A stretch of DNA of 64,000 nucleotides from Syngnathus acus (taxonomy: Eukaryota > Chordata > Actinopteri > Syngnathiformes > Syngnathidae): contig NC_051088.1 in NCBI RefSeq assembly GCF_901709675.1, positions 2,276,664 to 2,340,663 on the forward strand, given 5' to 3'. Numbering within the stretch: position 1 is the first letter of the stretch; every line of letters begins with the position of its first letter. Shown here piece by piece: positions 60,501 through 64,000 of the stretch. Under the pieces are notes generated by a model, which searched no databases, was not told the DNA's origin, and saw only the letters and a program-made list of their open reading frames with translations. The position numbers were made by a program, and so were the translations under genes.

Positions 60501-63500
60501 CAAAAGACGGACAGCACAGTGCAAGATATGCAACAGAAATATTTCAGACAGCCAGACGACAACTTCAAACTTTGTCCGTTTGAAGTTTATAGAGCTCTGG
60601 TGTCTCCAGATGTTACAGATGAAACATAAAATGTTTCTAATGCTCTTTAATGTGTTTCTTCTTTCAGATTTTTTTCAGATTATTTTTCATTTTTGCAACT
60701 CAAATGTGTCAGACACTGTCGGCAGACGTTCATTTGTTTAGATTGAGCTGTCAATCATTGTATGAGGTAATTTCTTTTTTGTTTGATTCCATGGTGTATT
60801 TTACTGAATATCAGTAATTACAGTGCAAATCCAAATTATTGTCGTATTTTTTAAACGAGTTCGACACATTGGACAATGATGGTTCTTAGTTACTTATATC
60901 TTGTCTTTTCACGTTACTAAGATCAGATTCTGCGGGTACAATTGCAATAATAAGGTGACTTGACTTGGACTTGACCTATTTAAGGACTTGACTTGGACTT
61001 GACTTGACCTATTTAAGGACTTGACTTGACTTGACTTGCCCAAGAAGAAAATGACTTGGGACTTACTTGAGACTTGAAGGTTAAGACTTGAGACTCACTT
61101 GAGACTTGCACATCAAAGTCAAAGTCAAAGTCAGCTTTATTGTCAATCCCTTCATATGTCAAGACACACAAAGAAACCGAAATTCCGTTTCCTCCATCCC
61201 ACGGTGACGAGACATACAAGTAGGCGACACAAAACAAAAACGAGAAGGCACAAACCATAAATAATAAATAATAAATAAAATAAAATGCGCGATGAATAAA
61301 TAACAGACCAATAACCCATTAAATAAGAGGGGCAAAACCGAGCCAGTGTGCATACAGCAGACAGCAAGAACAGGACGCTACATGTGTGACTTGGTCCCAT
61401 CTCTGTGAAGCACCAATAATCTTACCAGCCGTGTTCACTATGCGCTGCAGGGCCTTCATGTTGTATTCAGTGTATATAAACTATGTATGAAATAACAATA
61501 ATATAAACAACAATTTTATCGAATCATCCGTGTCACTCCAAATCAATAAATCCATCAGAATCTTCGTCTTCCGAGTCACTTGGAAAAACAAAACAAAACA
61601 AAGAAAACAAAAAAACACAGCTGTTGACCCCGGAAAGACGACATGCGCCGCGGACGTCAGACTAGATATCAAATAAATGTAATATAAACAACAATTTTAT
61701 CGAACCATCCGTGTCACTCCAAATCAATAAATTCAGCAGAATCTTCGTCTTCCGTGTCACTTCAAAAAAATACACAAAAAAACACAGCTGTTGACACCGG
61801 AGTCCGTGCGCTGCTGACGTCAGCCTAGATATATCAAATAAATGTAATATAACCAATTTTAACGAACCACCCGTGTCACTCCAAATCATTAAATCCACCG
61901 GAATATTCATCCTCTGTGTAAAAAAAAAAAAAAACCAGCTGTCGATTCCGGACCTACGTGCGCACTGACGTCAGCCTCGTTGTCAGTTGGCGGCTCCAAT
62001 TATTCCACAGATCTACGTATACAACTATATTGTAGCGTTACCAAAGTACCAGGCAAGACATGGGTTTGATAACCGGCTCTTTATTTCACAAATCAAGAGC
62101 TCAACATGTGAGCCAACACACGCAAGCACCCTGGATCGCTCTTTTTAGGCGATCTTTTTGAGCTCTCCATCTCCGTACATTACACTTTGTGACACCATAT
62201 TTCACAGCCGCTTTGCAATTGTTTGAAGACTCTGCCTCATTTATCATCATCATCGTTTGCATCATAACTTCTCCTCAGCTGCCGGTTAACCTGGCCGATC
62301 GATCTTCGACCCACCTTTCTACAGATTGTCGCTACGTTTCTCCATTTTCTGTTATCTCTTCTCTTATTTTCTTCTCTTTTCTTTCTTACCGCTATTTTTT
62401 ATTTTTCTTCTTTGTGCTACCGCTATTTTTATTTTTATTCTTCGTGACAGGGGTTTGCTTTGGCCGGGGGAGTTAAGTTCAGCATTCGCTTTAAAGATAT
62501 CTGGCGCCATCTAGCGTTGTGAATGGGTATAATGTCTAGACACTGAATGTAAGACGACCCCCAGTTTTTCAGTCTTATTTCAATGCAAAAATCACCGTCT
62601 TATATTCGGGCCAATACGGTACATTTACCAAATATGCCACCATCCTTGCTCCTCATTCTCCAAACCTGCTTCTCTTTATCTCCGTCCATTTCGGTACTGG
62701 AAGCTTGCTGTGCCCACAAACGGCAATGATTATTTTGTCCTACATTAAGTCTATGCAGGTACACTTGCCATGTCTAAGGGCTGTGTATGTGACGTAGTAA
62801 GTACATAAATCCTTATTGCAGATTGGCTCTCGTCACCCGAGGTAAGTGTTCCTGTTTAAATTTACCAACATGAGCGAACCTCAAACCCATCACTGGTGCC
62901 ACCCGGCTGGGATTTCCACCTATCTGCATTGACTTTATCTGTAATCGCATTGCGAGAATAGCTTGTGCTCGGCCTGATAGCAGCATAATTATAGTATCCT
63001 AAAAGTAACCCATCATTTACGGAAAACAAGTAATTCCAGCAGAAGTGTGAACGACAAGTTTGACTCTGTTCTTGGTGCCATTTGTTTACCTGCCAATCGG
63101 AAGTTTAAACACCTTGCACCAAATGCAAAAGTGCTGCGTGTATAGAGTCTGTCATTGGTGGAGAAAAAACGCGTTGACAATGTACTTAGGCTCACACGGC
63201 AAACTGATAGAAAGGAACATGACAACATTAAGTGGTAGCCCATGTGAAGTTGGCTTAAATCAGTACCTTTCACTGTACCTGTTGAGTGATGCCAGCAGAG
63301 TATTGACAAAGGAGCCATCAGAAGCCATCACTTCCTGGATGAGTGTGATGTCACAGCGAGAAGCGATCTATACACAGGGGCATTTGTGAGTGAATGAGTG
63401 AGTGGCTCGTGTGGTGTGCGCCTTTGTAAAGTACCCGTGTAAGCGTGTGCAGCACTCTATAGTTTGATGCCTTCTTAGAGTCAAGCTTCTGCACATTGTA

Positions 63501-63593
63501 GGCACAGATCCTGAAGGCTGAGACGCCCCCACCCCAAACCACGACACATAAGAAGGGCAGCAAGAGTCCAAGGTAAGGAGCACACCACGTCAT
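24425..63593 (-). CDS. dnase1l1: DNase I-like 1 family protein, 8 coding exons, altered active site
   Basis: Joined exons: 63593-63435, 63367-63279, 31202-31116, 26665-26568, 26497-26385, 25249-25092, 25018-24922, 24550-24425. All introns are GT-AG, the phases agree and the product is 308 residues with no stop. Residues 1-26 form a signal peptide and FRICAYN begins the mature endonuclease/exonuclease/phosphatase fold. In bovine DNase I numbering, Asn7 (N33), Glu39 (E65), Arg111 (R132), His134 (H155), Asp212 (D234), His252 (H274) and the Cys173-Cys209 pair (C194, C231) are kept. Glu78 is R105, Asp168 is N189, Asn170 is H191 and Asp251 is N273. The tail 294-308 is hydrophobic, as in GPI-anchored DNase1L1. 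Family members cut extracellular or surface DNA; this one may be inactive. The teleost paralogue (dnase1l1 or dnase1l1l) is not certain. Intron sizes are 67, 32076, 4450, 70, 1135, 73 and 371 bp. Confidence 0.9.
24922..25018 (-). CDS. dnase1l1: DNase-like gene exon 7 (residues 235-267)
   Basis: The exon starts by completing the codon of R235 and reads [20 protein letters not shown], matching the DNase I block after the Asp212 loop. Donor GTAATG. Confidence 0.92.
25092..25249 (-). CDS. dnase1l1: DNase-like gene exon 6 (residues 183-235)
   Basis: It reads [15 protein letters not shown] ... TSCAYDR. The family motif is GDFNA; here Asp is Asn and Asn is His. The two cysteines of the conserved disulphide and the catalytic Asp of AYDR are kept. 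N210-S-S is a possible glycosylation site. The acceptor is preceded by a (TG)n microsatellite on the sense strand, at 25251-25280, instead of a usual pyrimidine tract. Confidence 0.92.
25251..25280. repeat. (CA)n microsatellite abutting a splice acceptor
   Basis: CACACAGACACACACACACA lies directly upstream of exon 6 in the sense direction (TG repeats on the - strand), so its length may affect splicing. Confidence 0.85.
25312..25640 (+). mobile_element. L2-like LINE 3' fragment in intron 5
   Basis: It encodes [38 protein letters not shown] and [11 protein letters not shown], the end of the reverse transcriptase ORF of L2-type fish LINEs, then breaks frame. The same region is found at 52672-53275. 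Confidence 0.85.
26385..26497 (-). CDS. dnase1l1: DNase-like gene exon 5 (residues 145-182)
   Basis: It encodes [20 protein letters not shown] and [18 protein letters not shown]. The catalytic histidine corresponding to His134 is present (GLHADP). Confidence 0.92.
26568..26665 (-). CDS. dnase1l1: DNase-like gene exon 4 (residues 112-144)
   Basis: It encodes [17 protein letters not shown] and [15 protein letters not shown]. The arginine equals Arg111 of DNase I. N142-T-T is a possible glycosylation site. Confidence 0.9.
27000..27125 (+). repeat. (GA)n-rich microsatellite
   Basis: A run of GAGAGA and GAGACA units is flanked by ordinary intron sequence. The arginine/glutamate-rich frame across it is an artefact. 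Confidence 0.95.
28308..28400 (+). repeat. (TG)n / (TATG)n microsatellite
   Basis: An interrupted TGTGTG run passes into GTATGTAT units. Confidence 0.9.
28935..29790 (-). mobile_element. RTE-like LINE 3' fragment, reverse orientation
   Basis: On the - strand it encodes [40 protein letters not shown] and [10 protein letters not shown], equal to the C-terminal region of the LINE at 13840-16684. Frameshifts elsewhere make it a dead fragment. Confidence 0.88.
31116..31202 (-). CDS. dnase1l1: DNase-like gene exon 3 (residues 83-112)
   Basis: It encodes [20 protein letters not shown] then LRNYVFIYR. In DNase I the position seven residues before the final arginine is catalytic Glu78; here it is R105 (codon CGG). 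The exon is isolated: 32 kb from exon 2 and 4.4 kb from exon 4. The acceptor TTATTTGGAG is weak in pyrimidines. Confidence 0.88.
31416..32490. mobile_element. TA-flanked CCGTATTTTCC element, family 2 copy 1
   Basis: Inverted ends CCGTATTTTCCGCACTATAA and GTGCGGAAAATACGG are flanked by TA (31414-31415, 32491-32492). Internal 110-bp repeats (GGTGCGCCTTTTAATAAGGT) occur near the left end. It provides the uninterrupted version of sites occupied by insertions in the sister copy at 35420-41063. Confidence 0.85.
32730..32945. mobile_element. Harbinger-like element, left fragment
   Basis: This matches the left 220 bases of 11008-11688 (TATTCAGACCAGAAAAGTCC ... GACCAGGGCGGCACACA). The right end is absent. 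Confidence 0.75.
33393..33745 (+). repeat. 118-bp minisatellite, three units
   Basis: Unit starts (TGGCTTTTACGCACGCCCGG) are spaced exactly 118 bases apart at 33393, 33511 and 33629. All three frames stay open through it because the units are GC-rich; the frames encode near-identical repeats and are not genes. Confidence 0.92.
34341..35082. mobile_element. Non-autonomous hAT element (hAT-N), copy 2
   Basis: It has the same termini as 1646-2402 and a different perfect 8-bp duplication GTTTAGCC (34333-34340, 35083-35090). It lacks one 18-bp GGACCGGTACCGGGCCGC unit and has 18 rather than 14 G in the G run. It is otherwise nearly identical, so the two copies are young. Confidence 0.94.
36042..37175 (-). 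mobile_element. Charlie-type hAT transposon, internally deleted
   Basis: Ends CAGGGGTGTCAAACTCATTT and TTTGACACCCCTG are flanked by a perfect 8-bp duplication ACGTAGAG (36034-36041, 37176-37183). The 1.1-kb body codes only for the first half of the transposase. Confidence 0.94.
36165..36963 (-). pseudogene. Charlie/GTF2IRD2-like transposase, N-terminal half
   Basis: 222 codons are open from 36963 with a BED finger ([24 protein letters not shown]), [20 protein letters not shown] and the catalytic [16 protein letters not shown]. After a frameshift near 36330 the reading continues with a [14 protein letters not shown]-type block to about 36165. The C-terminal dimerisation region is deleted. The finger is intact here, unlike the copy at 23329-23559. 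Confidence 0.88.
37801..38005 (-). mobile_element. Charlie-type hAT fragment inside the LINE 5' region
   Basis: About 200 bases match 36940-37130 of the neighbouring hAT (TTTTGACAAAGACATTTCAC ... CCCACTGGCGGG), without either terminal repeat and without an 8-bp duplication. The LINE sequence is interrupted between TTTGCGTGCCCC and AACATGATCCTAGG. Confidence 0.85.
38390..39172 (+). pseudogene. RTE-like LINE endonuclease domain, frameshifted
   Basis: This is an APE-type endonuclease: [20 protein letters not shown] near the N-terminus, [14 protein letters not shown], then after a frameshift near 38790 [13 protein letters not shown] (catalytic Asp and Asn), [14 protein letters not shown] and [11 protein letters not shown] (catalytic Asp-His). 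It normally nicks target DNA to prime reverse transcription. Confidence 0.9.
39282..40850 (+). pseudogene. RTE-like LINE reverse transcriptase, 444-codon frame plus shifted tail
   Basis: The frame 39282-40616 contains [93 protein letters not shown] and then loses frame at the second catalytic pair. One T is missing at about 40525 compared with copy 1, so DDVVLLASS is read in another frame (40535-40873). Upstream, a 17-bp tandem duplication at about 39268-39302 (ATTGAGTCCGAGTGGAC) also shifts the frame. Confidence 0.93.
41430..42371 (-). pseudogene. Tc1 transposase, family 1 copy 2, broken
   Basis: The 196-codon frame from 42371 has the helix-turn-helix ([20 protein letters not shown]) and first catalytic Asp ([13 protein letters not shown]), then a frameshift. 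The rest is recognisable in 41959-41714 ([20 protein letters not shown]) and beyond. Compared with copy 1 there is also a deletion around the DD34E glutamate (about 41570-41600). Confidence 0.9.
42492..42838 (-). mobile_element. tRNA-derived SINE with LINE-like 3' tail
   Basis: It is flanked by a 14-bp duplication CTATTAGTATACTT (42478-42491, 42839-42852). Read on the - strand it begins with a tRNA-like head: box A-like TGGCGCACTGGGTAGCACG and box B GGTTCGATTCC. It ends TAAGCGGTTCAGAAAATGGA-TGGAAG. That tail resembles the 3' end of the RTE-like LINE (GGATAAGCTTAAAAAGATGG), suggesting that LINE's machinery mobilised it. Confidence 0.9.
43057..44198. other. Intron sequence with GA-rich microsatellite; no gene recognised
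   Basis: About 43085-43200 is GAGAGA-rich. The open frame at 43504-43809 has no recognisable motif or codon pattern and is left unassigned. About 44140-44198 is an (AATGAT)n/(AAT)n run. Confidence 0.55.
45396..45560 (+). mobile_element. hAT 5' end fragment
   Basis: CAGGGGTCGCGAACCTATGG followed by GCTCGCGAGCCAGATATGGC is a typical fish hAT left end. The right end is missing. Confidence 0.65.
45565..45829 (-). mobile_element. Tc1 family 1 copy 3, terminal fragment
   Basis: It matches the right 265 bases of the other two copies and ends CAGTCCTG at 45829 before TA. It supplies an uninterrupted reference (AATCCAGAATGTATGACATT) for the insertion at 489-1566. Confidence 0.9.
46149..46942. other. 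Intron sequence; (AAT)n run, no gene recognised
   Basis: A broken (AAT/AAC)n run lies at about 46165-46222. The rest shows no transposon ends or exon-like reading. Confidence 0.5.
46943..48403. mobile_element. TA-flanked CCGTA...TACGG element, copy C
   Basis: Ends CCGTATTTTTCGGACTACAA and AGTCTGAAAAATACGG are flanked by TA (46941-46942, 48404-48405). At 1461 bp with no nested insert it is the cleanest reference for the family. It includes 118-bp minisatellite units at about 47286-47600. Confidence 0.88.
47286..47620 (+). repeat. 118-bp minisatellite in copy C
   Basis: It has three units of the same GC-rich repeat as at 33393-33745, with scattered substitutions. Confidence 0.9.
48406..49855. 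mobile_element. Degenerate Tc1-like remains (part of interval)
   Basis: About 48720-48960 resembles the inner end and transposase of an old Tc1 copy (TTATTTACCAAGGAAAAAAC; CTGAATGAGATTCAGGTCAGG), and about 49600-49660 (ACCACCTCCATATTTGACTG) fits the same transposase region. No intact frame remains. The rest of the interval is unassigned. Confidence 0.45.
49856..50855 (-). mobile_element. Tc1-like transposon, family 3, truncated
   Basis: The left end CAGTGCCTTGCGAAAGTATT follows TA at 49854-49855. The element continues to about 50855, where the sequence changes inside the transposase N-terminus. The opposite inverted repeat is missing. Confidence 0.88.
50073..50863 (-). pseudogene. Tc1 transposase, family 3, N-terminally truncated
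   Basis: The first part (50863-about 50650) reads [20 protein letters not shown] and [20 protein letters not shown]. After a shift near 50650 the 193-codon frame 50654-50073 carries [11 protein letters not shown] (first Asp), [13 protein letters not shown] (second Asp) and [15 protein letters not shown] (Glu), then [16 protein letters not shown]. The triad is complete, but one frameshift and loss of the N-terminal domain make it inactive. Confidence 0.92.
50864..52050 (+). mobile_element. Probable LINE-derived fragment with (ATT)n tail
   Basis: The right end reads AAAGCGTCTTTGGGTTATTG then AAAAGCGCTATATAAATTGA and (ATT)n at about 52027-52048, the common 3' tail of fish LINEs. The upstream GC-rich part gives long P/S/T/L-rich frames (51300-51923) with no known domain. 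It may be a LINE with its coding region deleted. The family is uncertain. Confidence 0.45.
52051..52671. other. Intron sequence, no feature recognised
   Basis: No repeat ends or coding pattern were found. Confidence 0.5.
52672..53300 (+). mobile_element. L2-like LINE 3' fragment
   Basis: Frames encode [40 protein letters not shown]-like and [20 protein letters not shown], ending [20 protein letters not shown] and [11 protein letters not shown]. This is the C-terminal end of an L2-type LINE ORF, broken by frameshifts. It is related to 25312-25640. Confidence 0.88.
53297..54044 (+). pseudogene. Jockey-like LINE endonuclease, frameshifted
   Basis: Frame one reads [35 protein letters not shown] and [11 protein letters not shown] (catalytic GDFN). 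A frameshift near 53770 leads to frame two (53781-54044, [20 protein letters not shown]), which ends in TAA at 54042. Confidence 0.88.
53325..56351 (+). mobile_element. Jockey-like non-LTR retrotransposon
   Basis: About 3 kb codes for endonuclease, reverse transcriptase and a C-terminal cysteine-histidine motif in one direction. It is unlike the two other LINE families in the window. It begins just after the L2 fragment and abuts a reverse-oriented LINE at about 56400. Clade is inferred from the RT motifs and was not tested. Confidence 0.85.
54045..56351 (+). pseudogene. Jockey-like LINE reverse transcriptase with one internal stop
   Basis: From the TAA at 54042 the same frame runs to 56351 with only one stop (TAG at 55413-55415). 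RT motifs are [86 protein letters not shown] (the family has D where this copy has T in LTAAYDT), [20 protein letters not shown] and [11 protein letters not shown] with the catalytic DD. After the stop: [20 protein letters not shown] and the zinc-type motif [18 protein letters not shown]. The last 15 residues do not look like the family and may mark truncation. Confidence 0.9.
56400..58130 (-). pseudogene. CR1/L2-group reverse transcriptase, broken into several frames
   Basis: Pieces in order: 58129-57810 ([20 protein letters not shown]); 57810-57217 ([40 protein letters not shown]); 57116-56980 ([20 protein letters not shown], first catalytic Asp); 57020-56830 ([20 protein letters not shown], then KFADDT catalytic pair); and 56781-56398 ([36 protein letters not shown]). 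All family motifs are recognisable, with at least four frameshifts. Confidence 0.9.
58273..59073 (-). pseudogene. CR1/L2-group LINE endonuclease, broken
   Basis: The first frame (59073-58525) contains [20 protein letters not shown] and [20 protein letters not shown], including the catalytic glutamate in TESW. The rest (58565-58273) is in shifted frames with [10 protein letters not shown]-type sequence. Confidence 0.82.
60041..61405. mobile_element. hAT element with internal CTTGACT-type array and LINE tail
   Basis: Ends CAGAGATGGGGACTCGAGTC and ...TGGTCCCATCTCTG are flanked by a perfect 8-bp duplication TGAAGCAC (60033-60040, 61406-61413). The subterminal parts are arrays of GACTTGACTTGGACTCGAGT-like units. 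No transposase is seen; the 60406-60741 frame contains [17 protein letters not shown], possibly a BED-finger remnant. A second copy of the LINE tail lies at about 61111-61383. Confidence 0.9.
61111..61383 (-). mobile_element. CR1/L2-group LINE 3' tail inserted in the hAT
   Basis: It starts with CAAAGTCAAAGTCAAAGTCA and matches 59552-59825 in order. It is heavily 5'-truncated, as expected of a LINE insertion, and is the innermost layer here. Confidence 0.85.
62100..63278. other. Intron sequence between repeats and exon 2
   Basis: 62100-62460 is the end of copy D with pyrimidine-rich tracts (62340-62450). 62622-63278 shows no exon-like reading apart from the donor of exon 2. Confidence 0.5.
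63279..63367 (-). CDS. dnase1l1: DNase-like gene exon 2 (residues 54-83)
   Basis: It encodes [20 protein letters not shown] and VNTLLASLN. The glutamate of LIQEV equals catalytic Glu39 of DNase I. The donor is AG|GTACAG. Confidence 0.92.
63435..63593 (-). CDS. dnase1l1: DNase-like gene exon 1 (residues 1-53)
   Basis: The ATG at 63593 begins [20 protein letters not shown], a signal peptide with likely cleavage after VSA (residue 26). Mature [12 protein letters not shown] follows; Asn33 equals Asn7 of DNase I. This start is preferred over the upstream in-frame ATG at about 63644 because it puts the hydrophobic segment at the N-terminus. TTTGTTCCACAG six bases before the ATG looks like a splice acceptor, so a 5' untranslated exon may lie further upstream. 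Confidence 0.9.
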
Positions 63594-63679
63594 AATCACC
63601 TGTGGAACAAAATACACATGAATTCTTATTTGCAGAGAAATCACTTGAAGGAAGTCTGGTCACATATGATGGTCGTAAG

Positions 63680-64000
63680 CAGTGTTGTACCTGAACGCGT
63701 TCAATGAACAAGAGTTCATGAACTCGTTCATATTTTGGACGAACATAAACTGAACGTAGCGCATTTTTGCTTTGTGAACATTTTTGTGAACACGCTAATT
63801 CTGGAGCCAATGAACAGTTATGAAGTGCTGTTTATTTCCGTTCAAGGATGCCAGGTTTTCTTTTCTTAGATTGCAAAACACACAGCAAACAAGGCTTAGA
63901 CAAGGAAAACCGATTTGACAACCCCACCCGCAAACAGTTGCAAGTCATCAAAATGCGACGTGTGCATGGAGGAGCGAAGAAAGCAGTCGATGTAAACTCA
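63680..64000 (+). mobile_element. hAT-like repeat start, cut by window end
   Basis: CAGTGTTGTACCTGAACGCG followed by GTTCATGAACTCGTTCAT palindromes is a common fish hAT-like left end. It lies within 100 bases upstream of the DNase-like start codon exon. The right end is outside the window. Confidence 0.55.

Larger units (their letters stand above)
59552..61470 (-). mobile_element. CR1/L2-group LINE 3' end, interrupted by a hAT
   Basis: On the - strand it reads [16 protein letters not shown] (61460-61406) and continues after the hAT as [19 protein letters not shown] and [20 protein letters not shown] to a stop. A 3' untranslated tail ends ...AGCGGACTTTGACTTTGA at 59552. The coding frame rejoins exactly if the hAT and one duplicated octamer are removed. 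Confidence 0.9.
59174..62619. mobile_element. CCGTA element, copy D, with nested LINE and hAT; right border uncertain
   Basis: The left end CCGTATTTTTCGGACTAAAA follows TA (59172-59173). Family sequence recurs up to about 62100 (TATATTGTAGCGTTACCAAA). The right end at 62619 (CTTATATTCGGGCCAATACGG, then TA) belongs to a related but different MITE (about 62460-62619). Copy D may therefore be two abutting elements. Internal blocks of about 165 bases repeat three times at 61485-61980 (AACAATTTTATCGAATCATC type). Confidence 0.6.
31203..63278 (-). other. Intron 2 of the DNase-like gene (32 kb, transposon-filled)
   Basis: Exon 2 ends in AG|GTACAG at 63278 and exon 3 begins after AG at 31203, both splitting an arginine codon in the same phase. 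Between them lie more than a dozen transposon insertions described separately and no recognisable host exon. The family's other members have short introns here, as far as I know. Confidence 0.85.

Noticed and set aside
60041-61110. CRISPR-like or satellite array of CTTGACT units
   Set aside because: Units are short, degenerate and contiguous without spacers; the block lies within hAT ends with an 8-bp duplication.

Overview
The window looks like nuclear DNA of a ray-finned (teleost) fish. Split genes with GT-AG introns are scattered through dense, mostly decayed transposons of types typical of teleosts: Tc1-like elements, several hAT families, RTE-like, L2/CR1-like and Jockey-like LINEs, a tRNA-derived SINE and a Ty1/copia element. 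The species cannot be told from the sequence. No rRNA gene, free-standing tRNA gene, CRISPR array or prokaryotic operon is visible.

Two host loci can be supported. (1) On the + strand, 9741-10665 is a terminal exon of the PDZRN (LNX-related) family ending in a class I PDZ ligand. It is broken by two apparent single-base deletions. (2) On the - strand, a complete DNase I-like gene (best fit DNase I-like 1, the GPI-tailed branch) occupies 63593 down to 24425 in eight coding exons. All splice phases agree and give an uninterrupted 308-residue protein with a signal peptide and a hydrophobic C-terminal tail. Several residues matching the DNase I active site are substituted, so it may be a secreted or membrane-anchored pseudo-nuclease. 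Its second intron is about 32 kb and holds more than half of the window. The two loci point toward each other.

Layout. 408-7108: a Tc1-like element carrying three independent insertions, one of them nested four deep. 9741-10665: PDZRN-like exon. 11008-11688: Harbinger-type element with a hairpin hAT MITE inside. 11700-13300: a second Tc1 family, interrupted by a SINE. 13840-16766: RTE-like LINE interrupted by a TA-flanked MITE. 17571-23893: Charlie-type hAT with an almost complete Ty1/copia retrotransposon inside. 24305-26665: last five exons of the DNase-like gene. 31116-31202: its exon 3. 31203-63278: intron 2, holding several CCGTA...TACGG elements with TA duplications, two hAT-N elements, a hAT/LINE composite, a second copy of the first Tc1 family with a SINE inside, a third Tc1 family, and three kinds of LINE. 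63279-63599: exons 1 and 2. 63680-64000: start of another hAT-like repeat upstream of the gene.

Many insertions have perfect or near-perfect target-site duplications, and sister copies supply empty sites, so their relative order can be read directly. Nothing here forms an operon-like system. The features of most interest are the DNase-like gene with its altered active site and huge intron, the copia element apparently primed by a half initiator-methionine tRNA, and the nested insertion stacks.
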